Under the pieces are notes generated by a model. It had not been told where the DNA came from, ran no database searches, and saw nothing but the letters and a program-made list of their open reading frames with translations. Below are positions 25,321 through 40,300 of a stretch of 64,000 bases of DNA, piece by piece; the first letter of the stretch is position 1; every line of letters begins with the position of its first letter. The position numbers were made by a program, and so were the translations under genes. Source of the DNA: Variovorax saccharolyticus (lineage in GTDB: Bacteria > Pseudomonadota > Gammaproteobacteria > Burkholderiales > Burkholderiaceae_C); the NCBI RefSeq assembly GCF_030316765.1, contig NZ_JASZYT010000013.1, positions 113,213 through 177,212 on the forward strand. The letters run 5' to 3'.

Positions 25321-28300
25321 ATGCACAGCCACTCGTCGATGAACCGCGTCTATCGGATTGTTTGGAACGAGGCCTTGAACGCATGGGTCGCGGTAGCGGA
25401 AACCGCACGCGGTCGTGGCAAAGGCGGGAGGAGCAGGCGGCCGGCGACCTCCGTGCTGGCATTTTTCGCAGGTGCCGCCCTGTCGATGGGCGCGCTCGCC
25501 GGGCCGCTCGACACCATCACCCTCGACGGGCGGACCCAGACGACGCTCGGGCTGCCCTCGGCCAACGTCGTCAACATCACCACCTCGACGATCAGGGGGA
25601 CGAACGCGTTCAACTCGTTCTCCACGTTCGGCGTGCAGGCGGGCGTCACCGCCAACCTGCATCTGCCGGCCGGCACCGCCAACCTGATCAACATCGTACG
25701 GGACGCGCGGACCGACATCTACGGCGTGGTCAACGGCATCCAGGGCGGGGCCATCGGCGGCAACGTCTGGTTCGCGAACCCCTACGGCGTGGTGGTCGGC
25801 TCGACCGGCGTCGTGAACGTCGGCTCGCTGACCATCGCGACGCCGACCAGCGCCTTCGTGCGCGACTTCTTCACCTCGAACGGCAATCCCGACGCGACGT
25901 CGGTCACGCGATTGCTGAACGGCACCGCGCCCATCAACGGCGACGCCGTGATCAACATCCAGGGCCGCATCAACGCGATCAACGGCGTCACGCTCAGCGC
26001 CGGCGCGATCAAGGTAGGCGGCTCGATCTACAGCGGCGCGGCGTTCCAGGGCAGCGCACCGGACTTCACCGACGTGGTGAACGCCAACGGACTCAGCTAT
26101 GCGACGGCGATGGTCAACGCCGACGGGCGCATCCGCATCGTGGCCGAACAGGCGCAGGGCGGCACCGCCTCGATCCAGCTCGACGGCGCGAAGCTCTCGG
26201 CGGCCAACATCGACCTGGCGGCCACCGCCACCCGCACCGATTCGTCGCTCGCCGTCTCCAGCGGCGTCGAGAAGGCCGAGTCGATCGCGAGCATCGGCAT
26301 CCAGTCCAGCCAGTTGCACGCACGCGATGCACTCAGCGCCAACGCGCGCGCCGATGTGACGACCGGCACCTACACGCTGCCCGTCGCGGTCACCGTGCAG
26401 CGCGCATCCGCCGATGCTTCAGTGACCGTCGGCGGCAGCAGCGCCATCTCCACCGGCGGCGACACCGCCCTCGCCGCCAGCGCCACGGTGACCACCGTCG
26501 CCACGCCGACGTCCGCGCTCGCCAACCTCGCGGGCGATGCGGCCGTGGCCGTGTCGGACGTCAGCAGCAATGCGCGCGTGCGCGTGACCGGCACCACCGA
26601 CCTGCAGGCAGGCGGCAAGCTCGGCCTGGCCGCGACCAACACGGTCAACACGACTTCCGTCGCCGACGCATCGGCCGCAGGCAGCAGCGCGGCCGGCGCC
26701 TCGGTCGCGGTCAGCAAGATCAGCACGAACACCGTCGCGGCGGTGGATGGCGACGCGCACGTCAGCGCCGGCTCGCTCGACCTCGCGGCCACCTCGAGCC
26801 ACGTAGTCACCGCGAGCGCCAAATCGGCGGCCCATGGCGCCAGCCAGGACTCGACCGGCCAGAGCCAGGGCAGCCAGGTGCTCACGCAGTACAAGGACAA
26901 CGCCAGCACCGCCGACAACGCCGATGGCGAAGGCATCAAGGTCGCCGGCGCGGTGGTCGTGAGCGACCTCAAGGCCACCACGCAGGCGTACCTCGCGTCG
27001 ACCCAGGCGGCGACCGTCACCGGCGCGGCCGCCGTGCGTACCCAATCGGTGAGCACCGTCGACGCCAAGGCCGACGGCAGCGCGACGAGCGGGTCGACTG
27101 GCGTCGCTGCCGCCGTGGCGATCAACCTCGGCACGATCGCCAACGAGGCGTATGTTGCGCAAGACCTCACCGCCGGCAGCCTCGCCGTCAGCGCCACCGT
27201 GCCGGCAACTCCCGCGGCCACCAACAGCTTCACGACCAGCGCAGTCTCGGGCGCCGGTGCGAGCAGCGTCGGCGTGGCCGGCTCGCTGTCGGTCAATGCC
27301 ATCGACAGCGCCACCACCGCATCGCTGCGCACCGGCAGCCGTGTCACGCTGACCGGCACCGCGCGCGACGTTGCCCTGCGCGCGGTCGACGCCACCGCGA
27401 GTCATGCCAGCGCCACCCCGGCCGACGGCATCACCACCGGCGGCGACAAGGTCGGCATCGGCGCCTCCGTGGCGGTGAACGTCGTCGCGACGCGCACGCG
27501 CGCAGCGCTCGAGGACGGCGCTCGGCTCGAAGGCGCACGAGACCTCGCCGTCACGGCCGTCTCGACGCACGACGTCAAGACGGAAGCCGAAGCCGGCTCC
27601 GAAGGCGGCGTTTCGATCACGCCGTCGGTGGCGGTGTCGGTGGTCAACCGCACGACGCAGGCCAGCCTCGGCAGCGCCGCCAGCGCCCTCGCGTTGAGCG
27701 GCGACCTGGCGCTCGAAGCCACGCAAACTTCCACCACCGAAACGACCGCCAAGGGCAGTGCAGTGGGCGGCAAAGCCGCGATCGGCGCAGCAGTGGCGGT
27801 CGCGCTCGTCGACGACACGGTGCAGGCCGACACCGCGCGCGCCATCGTCGCCGATGGGTCCGCCGGTGCCGGCAAGGGCCAGGTGAGTTTCAAGGCGGCG
27901 GGCGCGTCGTCCAGCGTAGTGAGCGCCACGGCCAGCGCCAGCGGCGGCCACGACAGCAGCGATGCCGGCACGACCGATTCCAGCACCGGCAAGCCGAAGG
28001 AAGACGCCAATGTCGACGACAAGATCGGCAAGCAACTCGCGCTCGGCAAGAAGAAGCAGACCGCCAACGGCGTCGGCGACACGCAGCAGAAGACCGCCAC
28101 CGCCGACGGTGTCGACGCGCAGAAGAACGGCGAAGGCTCCGCCAGCACCAGCGAAGGGAAGGTGGCCGTCGCGGCCGCGGTCGGCGTCAACCTGCAGAAC
28201 TCGACCGCGCGCGCGCAAGTGCCGACGAACGTGAATGCCGCGGGCCGGATCACCGTGGCCGCCAGCAACAACACCGATGCCAAGCTCAGCACCGACGGCA

Positions 28301-31300
28301 ACGCGGTCGGCGAGGAAGGCAGCAGTTCGAAGGTGGGCATCGGCGCCGCCGTGTCGGTCAACAAGGTCGCCTCGGTCAATGAAGCGCTGGTGAGCGGGCA
28401 GCTGAGATCGCAAGGCCTCACCGTGACGGCCGGCATGACCGACGTCGCCGGTGACACCACGCACACCATCGACACCTCCGCCAGCGCGGGCGCGGGCGGC
28501 AGCAGCGTCGGCGTGGCCGGCGCACTGGCGCTGAACCTGGTCGACACCAGCAGCCGCGCGGCGATCGTGGGCGGCGCGCAGGTGGATGCCGGCAGCGGCT
28601 CCGTCGCCCTCGACGCCGAGGACAACACGAGCATCAGCGCCAAGGCGGCGCCGATCGACAAGGGCGCAACCGGCGGCAAGGTCGGCATCGGCGCCTCGGT
28701 GGCGGTGAACATCACCGGCAACCGGACCATCGCCGAGGTCGAGGACGCGGCCAGCCTCGCCACCACTGGCAGCGTGACGCTCGGCGCGCGCTCGGCGCAC
28801 GAAGCCACCACCAGTGCGGAGGCGGGCGCCTCCGGCGGCATCGCGATCACGCCGGCGCTCGCGCTGGCGATGCTGGACAACACCACGACCGCGCGCATCG
28901 GCAGCGGCGCCGCGATCTCGGGCGCGAACGGCGTCACCGTCTCGGCCACGCAATCGAACACCACCACCACGACGTCCAAAGGCAGCGCGGAAGGCGAGAA
29001 GGCCGCGATCGGCGCCGCCGTGGCGATCGCGCTGGTCAACGACGTGACGAACGCGACTACCGAGCGCGACATCGTCGCCGCAACGGGCGACGTCGCCTTC
29101 ACCGCGGCATCGTCGTCGCGCCACACGACCTCCGCGAGCGCCAGCTCCACCGGCGGCAAGTCCGACGACGAGGCCGGCAAGACCGACACCAACGGCAAGA
29201 AGCAGGAAGACGCCACGGTCGACGACAAGACCGACGGCCAGCTCGCCTACGGCAAGCAGCAGCAGACGAAGAACGGCGTCGGCAGCAGCAGCCAGCAGAG
29301 CGCCTCCAGCAACGCGGCGGGAAGCAAGCAATCCGCATCGTCGAGCGAAGGCAAGGTGTCGGTGGCGGCGGCGGTGGCGGTGAACGTCATCGATGCGCAG
29401 GCCATCGCATCGATCGGCGACGGGCGCACGGTCGGCACCACCGGCGCGCTCTCGCTGGCCGCAAGCGGCCAGACCGACGCCAGCGCCGCATCCGACGGCA
29501 CCGCGGTCGGCAAGACGGCCAAGGTCGGCATCGGCGCCGGCGTGTCGGTCAACCAGGTCGACTCGGCCACCGCCGCGCGCGTCGGCCAGGACGCGGTCGT
29601 GAGCGCCCGAGGCCTTTCGATCGGCGCCGCGATGACGGACGTGGCGGGCGACAAGCAGAACGACGTGTCGGCGACCGCGCAGTCGGGCGCGGGCGGCAGC
29701 AAGGTCGGCATCGCGGCATCGCTCGCGCTCAACATCGCGAACACCTCCAGCGTCGCGCAGGTCGGCGATCGCGCGCGCATCGACGCGCTCGGCGGCAACG
29801 TGGCGCTCTCCGCGCAGGACGCCACCCAGGCCATCGCCCAGGCCACGCCGACGACTTCCGGCGGCGCCAGCGGCGGCAGCGTCGGCGTCGGCGCCTCGGT
29901 GGCGATCAACATCGCCGGCGGCGCGACCACCGCGCGCGTCGGCACCGATGCGTCCGTCGCCAACGCGCAGGACCTGAAGCTGGCCGCCACCAGCCAACTC
30001 GACAGCGAAGCCACCGCCACCGCCGGCGCGAACGGCGGCAAGCTGGCCTTCGATGCGGCCGTGGCGGTGAGCACGCTCAACCAGACCACGCGCGCCGAGA
30101 TCGCCTCGGGCGCCCGCATCACGACCGGTGGCGACGTGATGCTGCACGCCAGCAGCAGCGGCACGCACACCGCCACCGCCAAGGGCGAAGCCAAATCCGG
30201 CAGCGCCGCGGTGGGCGCCGCGGTGGCGGTGATCACCAGCGACAGCACGACGCAAGCCGCGCTCGACCGCGACCTCGGCGCCGGCGGCCAACTCGACGTC
30301 GCGGCTTCCGCCCAGCGCGCCTACACCTCCGACGCCACCGCCAGCGCTGGCGGCTCGCAGTCCGACAAGACCTATTCCGACAACAAATCTCAGGCCGACA
30401 GCTCGCAGGGCAGCCAGACGCTGAACAAGAGCCAGTCGAGCCAGAGCAACCAGGGCACCCAGGGCGGCGGCAAGGTCGCGATCGCGGCCGCCGTCGGCGT
30501 CAACGACATCGCCGACGACGTGCAGGCGGCGGTGACCGGCGGGCGCACGATCTCGTCGGGCGGCACGACGAGCGTCAAGGCGACCAACGCCAGCAATTTC
30601 AGCGCGCGCGGCGCGGGCGATGCGGTCGACCCCAAGACCAAGGTCGGCGTCGCGGTCGGCGTCGGCATCAGCCTGAGCGACAACACGACCACCGCGTCGC
30701 TGGCCGACGGCACGCACCTGACCGGTGCCGACGGCCTCACCGTGTCGGCGGAGTCGTCGCAGAACACCGCGCCGGATTTCGCGCGCAAGCTCGCCGCCGA
30801 AGGCGTGGCCGGTGCCGGCGGCAGCAAGGTGGGCGTGGCAGGCGCCTTCGCGGTGGTGGTGTCCAACGCGCAGACCCTTGCCAGCATCGGCGCCAACGCG
30901 CGCATCGAGAACGCGGGCGCGATCAGCGTGGATGCGGTCAACACCAGCATGCTCGGCGCCAAGGCCTGGGCCGGTGCGGTGGGCGGCAATGTCGGCATCG
31001 GCGCGTCGGTCGCCACCGTGGTGTCGAACAACGCCTACCGCGCCACCATCGGCAGCGGTGCGCAACTGCAGGGCGACAGCCTTGCGCTGAACGCCGAGAA
31101 CCGCAAGGTCTCCATCCCCGGCGTGTCGCTGCAGGTCAGTGACGTGGACGACGTCAAGAACCTGCCCGACCGCCTCACCAGTGGGCCACTGATCGGCGGC
31201 ACGAACTACTACGCCGAAGCCGTCTCGGGCGCCGCGGGCGACAGCGTGGCCGTCTCGGGCGCGGTGGCACTCAACGTCTTCAGCGACACCACCGAAACCG

Positions 31301-34300
31301 CCATAGGCAGCAACGCCAGGGTCACCACCAGCGGCCAGGTCTCGCTCGCCAGCAGCAACGACGCAAGCGCCACCAGCCTGGCGGCCGGCGCCGCGGTCGC
31401 CGGCAAGGTCGGCGTGGGGCTGTCGAGCGCTTCCGTGTCGAGCGACAACAGCACCCGCGCCCATATCGATGCCGGCGCCTCGGTCACCGGTACCGGCGGC
31501 ATCTCGCTCGATGCGCAGAACGTGCAAAACGTGACGCTTGTCGGCTTCAGCGGCGCGGTGGGCGGCAATGTCGGCGTGGCCGGCGTGGCCAACGTGCTGG
31601 TGGCGAAGAACCTCGCCGAAGCCTCGGTCGCCGATTCGACCGCGACGCGGCTCGCGACCGGCGGCGACCTGCACCTTGGTTCGGGCAACCAGCTCTCGCT
31701 GCTCGACATCGCAAGCGGCGTGGCCGTGGGCGGATCGGTCGGCGTCGGCGTGGCCGGCGCGGTGCACACGGTCGAGAACGACACACGCAGCACGATCGGC
31801 GCGGGCGTGCAGGCGCATGCCGGCGGCACCACCGGTCTCGCGGCGACGGCCGCCGAGGACCTGCAGACCTATGCGATCGGCGCCGCGGCCGCGGGCTCGG
31901 TGGCGGTGGGCGGCGCGGCGATCGTCAACGTGCTCGATGCGAGGACGGTGGCCTCGATCGGCAACAACGCACAGATCAACAAGGCCGACACCTTGAGCCA
32001 GCAGGCGCTGGCCCTGTCGGCAAGCGACCGCACGAGCGTGTTCGACGTGGTGGTCGGCGCCGGCGGCGGCGGATCGGTCGGCGGCGGCGCCGCGGCGGAC
32101 GTCGGCGCGATGAACAAGCGAACCCAGGCCACGGTCGGCGAAGGCGCCTGGGTCGAGACCGCGCGCAACGCCACCGTACAGGCCGATTCGCAAGAAGACC
32201 TGCGCATGACGGGCATCGGCTTCGGCGTCGGCGGCTCGGCCGGTCTGGCGGGCTCCGTGGCCGCCTACGTGCTGACCACCGACACCGAGGCGCGCATCGA
32301 CGACGGTGCGACGGTCCGCGCCGGCGGCAGCGCGCTGGTGGCGGCGGACGGCCGCACGGCAGTCGACCTGATCGCCGGCAGCGCGGCGGGCGGCGGTTCG
32401 GCCGCGCTCGGCGCCGCGGCCGGCGTCGTGGTGCTCGACAAGACCACGCTCGGCCGCATCGGCAAGAACGCGGCCGTGCAGGCCCTGGGCAACGGCGCCG
32501 CCATCCAGGCGGCCACCGGCCACTACCACATCGCCTACGGCGCGGGCATCACCGGCCAAGGCCGCGTCAGCAAGAGCGGCCTGGCACCCACCGATGCGCA
32601 GGGCAACGACATCGCCGGCCGCGACGCCTTCCTCGCGCTGACACAGGAACGCCAGGCCAACCGCCAGACGCAGGCCCTCAACGGCCTGGCGGTCACCGCC
32701 ACCAACAGCGATAGCGTCAAGGCCTTCGCGGTCACCGGCGCTGCGGCCGGCGCCGCAGCGATCTCGCTCGGCGCCAACGTGACGACGGTCAAGACTTCCA
32801 CGCAAGCGGAGATCGCGGACAACGCGCAGATCAACCAGACCGGCGGCACCCCGAACGCGGCGCAGTCGGTGCGCGTGGCCGCGGGCAACGAGCAGTTCCA
32901 TCTCGGACTCGCGGGCGCGGCCTCCGGCGCGGGAGCGGTCGCCGTCGGTGCCGGCGCGGACGTCTTCGTCGCCAACAACAACACCGCGGCGCGCATCGGC
33001 GCCGGCGCGCAGGTCAAGGCCGCACGCGATGTTCAGGTGCTCGCCGAAGGCAAGACCCAGGTGCTCGACATGGGCATCGGCCTGTCGGCGGCCGGCACCG
33101 TGGCGGTCGCCGGCTCGGTGGCGGTGGTGTCCATCGATGACCAGACGCAGGCCGTGGTGGCCGGCGGCACCACGCGCATCGACGCAGGCGGCAATGCGCG
33201 TATCGCCGCGCGCGACGACACCACGGTCGACATGGCGGCCGGTGCCGCCGCCGCCGGCTTCGGCGCCGCGGGCGTCGGCGCAGCGGTGAGCGTCAGCAGC
33301 ATCGACAAGACCACACAGGCCGCGATCGGCGACGGCGCGACCGTCAACGCGCTAGGCAACGCAACCAGCGGAATGACCGCCTACAGCGGCGACAGCGACA
33401 GCGCGACCGTGAGCGACGCCCGCGGCGTGCAGGTGCAGGCCACGTCGTCCGAAGACCTCTTCACCGTCGCCGCGAGCGGCGCGGCAGGCCTCTATGCGGG
33501 CATCTCGGGCGCGATCTCGGTCGAGTCGGTGCGCTCGGACACGACCGCGGCCATCGGCGCCAACGCCAGGATCAATCAGTCGAACACCGGCGCCAACGCC
33601 GCGCAGGACGTCAACGTCACGGCCCGCAACACGCTGCGCTCACAGGTCATCACCGGCTCGGTCGCGCTCGGCGCGGGCGCGCTCGCCGGCGGCGTCGACG
33701 TCGGCAACGTCAGCAACCGCACCGCCGCAAGCATCGGTGCCGGCGCGCAGGTGCAGGCCGCGCGCGACATCCAGGTCAACGGGCTCGGTCGCGAACAGTT
33801 CGACACCACGGTGGTCAGCGGCGCAGGCGGCCTCGTCGGCCTGGCCGGCGGGGTGGCGGTGTACGCGGTCGGCGACGCCCAGAGTCAGGACGCCAAGGAC
33901 CAGCTCTCGCACGGCGGCAATGCGCGCAATGTCAACCAGGAAGCCGATGCGCAGGCCAGCGACGACACGGTGGGGCGCATGCTCGCCACGTCCGACAACA
34001 CGCACGCGCGTGACGCAGGCACCAAGGCACAGGCGGCGCGCTCGTCGGTCAGCATCACGGCGTCGCTCGCCACCGCGCTGCCTTCGGGCAACAGCGCGCA
34101 GGTGGGCAACGGCGCGGACCTGCGCGCGGGGCGCGACATCGACGTCAACGCGCGCGGCAGCCTCGACTTCTCGATGACCACCGGCGCGGTCGCCGTGGGT
34201 GCGCTTGGCCTCGGGGCCGGCGTCGGCATCGCGAGCTTCCACATGAACGACCAGGCACTGGTCGGCGACAACGTCAGCGTGCGCAGCGGCGGCGATTTCC

Positions 34301-37300
34301 GCGTGCGGGCTTCGCTGGCGGAATCCGCCGCGGCGCAGGGCTTCGCGGGCACCGGCGGCATCGTCGCGCTCAACGCGGCCTATGCCAGCCTGAGCGACGG
34401 CAGCCTGACACGCGCCGCGATCGGCAACAACGTGGCGATCCACCAGGCCGACGAGGTGATCGTCAATGCCTCCGACGTGCGCAAGCTCGATGCGAGCGCC
34501 TGGGGTGCGAGCATCGGCGCGGTGGCCGGCGGCGCGTCGGTCGCGACCAGCAACATCGGCGGCGCCACCAGCGCGACCATCGGCAGCGGCGCCGCGATCG
34601 GCTCCGGCACGGGCGACGCGGTGCGCGCACTCAGCGTGACCGCCAGCGGCGACGTCTTCGCGCAGAGCCAGAGCATTGCCGCGGCAGCAGGCCTGGGCCT
34701 GGCCCTGAGCGGCTCGGTGGCCACGGCCAAGGCCACGCCCGACGTCGATGCCTCCATCGATGGCGGCACGGTCAAGCTGACGCAGGACGCCACGGTCAGT
34801 GCCACCGGAAAGACCCGCGCGCAGGCCGACGCCGAAGGCATCAACGTCGGCCTCGGCGCCGCGGCCGGCGCTTCGGTCGCCAACGCCCAAGCGGTCTCGC
34901 GCGTGAATGCCGGCCTCGGTGCCGGCACCGTGCTCAGCGGGCGAAACCTCACGCTGAGCGCCACGCAGCAACTCGCCGGCAGCGGCGGCGACGTGCGCGC
35001 GAATGCGGATGGCGCCGCGGGCGCGCTGTTCGCGGGCCTCGCGGCCACCGACGCGGCCGCCTCGCACGACAGCCGTGTCGTCACTTCCGTCGGCAACGGC
35101 AGCACGCTGACCTTCACCGGCAATGCGGTGGTCAGCGCCGACAACGACACCAGCCAATTGGCCACGGTGTCCGGCATGGCCGGCGGCATCGTTGCGGCCG
35201 GCTCCAATGCGGCCAGCGCGACCTCCAACACCGTCACGCAGGCGCTGATCGGCGACGGCGTGCAGATCGGTGCGCCGATCGCCACGCCCGCCCTGCTGAT
35301 GACCAGCCTGCTCGTCAGCGCGGACGGCAACGACCGCAACATCGCCAACGCCGAATCCGGCAGCGGTGGCCTGGTCTCCGGCGCGGCGGCGACGGCCACC
35401 ACGAGCAGCACCAGCAACACGCTGGCCACCACCGGCAGCGGCGACAACGCGCACAGCCTCTCGGCCAGCACGCTCACCCTGCAGGCCACGCACCGCACCG
35501 ACTACAACGCGACCGTCAGCAGCGTGAACGCCTCGGTGGTGGGCGCCAGCGGCGCCCAGGCCGTCAACGGCGTGGACAGCACGGTCGCGGCGACGGTCGG
35601 TGCGGACGGCCGCGTCGGCGGCAACGCCATCACGCTGCTGGCGAGGAACACGAGCAGCAAGGACTGGATCGGTTCGGCCAACGGCGACACCGCCGCCTTC
35701 AACATCGACTCCGGCTCCGGCGGCCTGGTCGACCTGCCAGCCGCCTCCAGCGCAACCGACATCCGGCATGTCACCACTGCCGGCATCGGCGACCGCGCCG
35801 TCGTGCATGGGCTCATGCCTGCGGCCGGACGCGCCATCGTGCAGATCGATGCGCAGAACGACATCGTCGCGCGCGACAAGGCCAAGCTCGACTCGGGCGG
35901 CGCGATCTCGATCGCGCGGGCGGCATCGCGCATCAGCGTGCTGCAGTCCGACGCCACCGTCTCGGTCGGCAACGACGCGGTTCTCACCAGCGACAACGGC
36001 AACATCAGCGCGGGCGCACGCGCCAACGTCGCGCTCGATGCGCGGGCCTCGGCCAACGTCTACGGCCTGGCCGGCGCGCCATCGGGCTATGCCGACATCC
36101 GCTACACCGGCAGCAACCGCGCCCTGGTCGGCAGCAACGCGCTCGTGCATGCAGACGACGGCGCGATCCTGCTGTCGGGCGGGCAGGGCACCGACGGCTC
36201 GGTCACGCGCATCGACGCGAATGCCACCGTCAACCTCTGGAACAAGACCGCCATACCGATCAGCATCACGCCCGAACCCACGGTGGTGATCGCCAACAAC
36301 GCGCAGGTCACGCTGGCGGCCGGCAGCAAGGTCGAAGCCGCGGAAGACATCTCGCTGTTTGCCGACAAGGGCATCGTCACGGCCAATGCCAAGGGCATCG
36401 GCAAGGACCTCTACCGCGAGGCTCTCGCCGCCGCGGCCAGCGGCATCAGCAACCTGTTCGGCGGCGGCGACGTCTCGTTCGACGTCACCGGCGGCAGCGC
36501 CTTCGTGGGCGGCGTGGCCACGGTGCACGTCGACGGCATCGCGATGACCGGCATCAACCGGCGCGCCTCGCTCACCTTCGAGATCGAGCTGATCGATGCC
36601 AACGGCAACCCGGTGTCGACGCCGGTGTACGTGCCCATCTACCAGACCGATTCGCTGGGCAACCAGGTGCTGCAGAACGGCCAGCCGGTGCAGATCGGCA
36701 CCAAGGTGCTCTGGCGCATGAAGTCGACCGCGAGCAAGGGCGTGACCTATTCGGTTGAGCTCGGCAAGGGCATCGGCGCCGACATCCTCGAGCGCATCCA
36801 GCGCCTGCGCGACCTGATGGCGCAGTACGCGGGCGACACCGTGGCCACGGGCGCCTACCAGTCCGAGATCAACTTCCTCATGTACAAGCTGGTCGACCTC
36901 GGCCTGGCCAAGGGCGCCGAGGACGGCAGCGGAAAGATTCTGGTCGACGCCAGCGGCCAGCCGATCATCAACCCCGGCCAGTGGAGCAATCCGTCGCCGC
37001 GCGAACTGGCCCTGACCCAGATCCGCCAATACCAGACGCAGCTAATCAGCGAAACCGGAAAGGCCACCGGCAGCGGCCAACTGATCCAGGACACGACCAC
37101 CACCGCGCTCGCCTCGATCAGCCAGATCGGCACCAGCGGCGGCACCATCGCCACAAGCGCCAGCACCCTGGCCACGACCAACGCCGACATCGACGCACGG
37201 CTGCGCACGCTGACGAACTTCAGCGCCACCAACGCGACCTACGTCGCCACCGCCGCGCTGATCAGCGACAACACGACGCAACTGACCACGATCTCGTCAC

Positions 37301-40300
37301 AGCGCACGCTCAACGCGACCGACTTGGCCACCGTCACCAGCCGGAACAACGCGATCGACACGCTGATCGACGAGATCGGCACGCGCCGCACCACGATGCA
37401 GTCGCTCACCGTCGGCTCGACGCAGTACAGCACGCTGCAGGCCGAGATCGACACCCGCCAGGCCAGCATCAAGACCTACGCCGGCGACATCCGCACGCTG
37501 CTCGCCACCATCGACGGCCGCAACGACCTGATCGACACCGCTTCGGCCAAGATCGCGGCGAACAACACCGCCATCAGCAGCAACCAGGCTGCGATGGCGA
37601 CCGCCTTCAAGGGCTCGGCGGCAGGGCAGGACGGCATCGTCACCGCGATCAACACCTCGCGCACCAGCACCGCGGCCGCGAATGCGCGCACCAGCATCGC
37701 GACCGCGGCGAGCACCATCGGCACCGAGGCAGGCAAGTTCGACGGCAGCACCGGCTACCTGCAGACCGTGGGCACCGGCTACACCGCGCTCGACACCGCG
37801 ATCGGCAACAAGACCAGCGCGGCCACCAGCCTCGCGCAGGCCAATTCGGACCTGCCCAACCAGTCGGCCACGCGCGCCAACGGTCCGATCGCCGACTTCA
37901 TCACCGTCGACGACATCACGGTCAAGCTCGGCAACCTGCGCGTGACCGGCGACAAGCTCGAAGGCGGCGGCAGCCTCAACTCGCCGGGCGACGCCAGCAT
38001 CAACATCACCAACAACACGCCCAATTTCCTGAAGCTGGGCAACCTGACGGTGAACAGCGACGAGGGCGGCACGCTGCGCTTCAATGGCGTGCTGGTGAAC
38101 TCCACCGCCGACATCGACCGGCTGAACGCCGGCGGCAGCGGCGCGAGCGGGCTCACGGTGCTCACGCGCGACAGCAGCGCGGCGCCGAAGCCGTCGATCA
38201 ACATCACCAGCACCTACGACCCGAACGCAGCGGGCACCGTCGTGCTCGCGCCGGCGCCGAACATCGAGCTGGCCGGCGACATCAGCAACCTGCGCGGATC
38301 GGTTACCGTGCACAGCGCCGCGGGCAGCATCCTGTCGAACGGCGCCATCCGCGCGGGCTCGGTCGACATCAAGGCCCAGAACGGCGATTTCGTGCAGAGC
38401 TACGTCGACAACTTCTTCCACGTCGGCGGCGACGCGGGGTCGATCCAGGACGGCCTGACCACCACCGGCGGCGGCATCATCGCCAACGGCAGCGTGTTCC
38501 TGAGCGCGCGCTACCTCAACATCAACAGCCTGGTGCAGAGCGGCATCGAGAACTGGCGCATCGACCTGCCGGTGTCGCCGGTGCTCACCGGCACGGCCAG
38601 CTTCTTCGGCATCGCGCAGTCGTCGCTCGATGCGGCGTCCACGGCCTATGCCAATGCCGACGCCGCCACCAAGGCCAGCCTGCGCTACGTCAGCTTCACG
38701 GTGGCGGCAGGCCAGGTGCGCTACGACGCCAGCCTGGGCCGGCTCGAGGTCGACATGAACTTCGCCAAGGCCGACCGCAACACGGCCGGCTGGGCGACGC
38801 GCACCTCGGCCACCGGCGGGCTCTACCAGCTGGTGTCCGACTACGGCAACATCGGCGCGCGCTACGACGTGGTGAACAACCGCTTCGAGCTCGACGGCAC
38901 GCAGGTCAGTGGCGGATACATCCAGGCCTACGGCCAGATCATCAACACCTCGGCCACCAGCGGCACGCTGCGCGCGCTCGACGGCTACGGCCAGATCGCG
39001 GTGAACAACCCGACCGGCCTCGCGGTGGTGATCAACAAGCTCGACACCGGCAAGGACTCCACCGGCACCGGCCGCGGCATCGCGGGGATCATCGAGATCA
39101 CCGACATCCAGAGCGCCGACGTCAACACGCCCGCCATCACCACCGTCTACAAGCGCGAGAACGGCGTGATCACGCGCAACAGCGTGGTCGACAGCACCGC
39201 CAGCACCGGCCGCGCCACCACCTACGCGCCGCAGGCCGGCCTGCGCTACGCGTGGACCACCGGCGCCGACAACTCGCTGCTCACCTACTGGCAGTTCAAG
39301 GGCGCGCAGTACTTCGGCTCCAGCGACCTGCGCTCCGCGCCGACCGGCACCGTCGAGAGCACGTCCGGCCCCTACCTGCTGGACAGCTATCGCCTGGACA
39401 ACGGCACCTACCTGTACAAGGACACGAGCGTCGCGCAGGGCTACACCTCGAGCTCGAGCACCGTCTCCAACGGCTCGCCGCTGTGGGTCAAGACCGGCGA
39501 ATGGTCGTCGTGCAACTGGTGGACGCTGTGCATCGCAGGCGACTACCACATGACCTTCACGGAAACCACGCCGACGAAGACCATCACCACCAAGACGCTC
39601 AAGGCCGACAACCCGATCCGCATCGAGTTCAGCGGCTACGACACCGGCACGGTGGCGGTGAACTCGGCAGCGGGCGTGCTGCTGAAGGGCGAGATCCGCA
39701 ACAGCGCCGGCAACACCACCATCAATGCCGGCAGCGGCGTGACGGCGGCGGCGGGCGTGTCGACGGCCGACCGCTCGATCGTGCAGCTCAACGACACGGC
39801 GCTGGTCACCGGCAAGAACGTCACGCTGAACGCCACCGGCGACGTCGGCGGCGCGATCAACGGCAACCCGGCCCGGGCGGTCGAAGTGGCGGTGAACGGC
39901 GGCCAGCTCGATGCCGCGGCCTCGGTGGGCAACGTCAACGTCAAGCAGACCGTGGGCGATCTGCGCGTCGGCACCGTCACCGCCGGCGGCAGCGTGCTCG
40001 ACGGCAACGGCCGCGTGACGCTCGCCGCCGATGGCAGCATCGTCGCCGCCAGCGCGGCCTCGCTGATCCAGGCGCAGCGCGTCGACCTGAGCTCGCAGGG
40101 CGGCGGCATCGGCAGCATCGCCGATCCGCTCAAGGTCAACGTCGGCTACAGCAACGACATCTCCAAGCGCGGCCTGTACGGCCTGCGCGCTTCGGCCCAG
40201 GGCGACATCGGCATCGAGTCGCGCACCTGGAGCGGCAACACCGGCGGCGACCTGCTGGTGGACACCGTCGTCTCGAACGGCGGCGACGTGCTGCTGCGCA

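Noticed and set aside
26419..32901. Very long minus-strand open frame (2,160 codons) opposite the tpsA gene
   Set aside because: It is the mirror of Gly/Ala/Thr-rich repeat codons; its protein is Arg/Ala/Val low-complexity with no motif. The plus-strand frame has the signal peptide and TPS domain. Similar antisense frames at 33640-37029 and 37297-41742 are rejected for the same reason.
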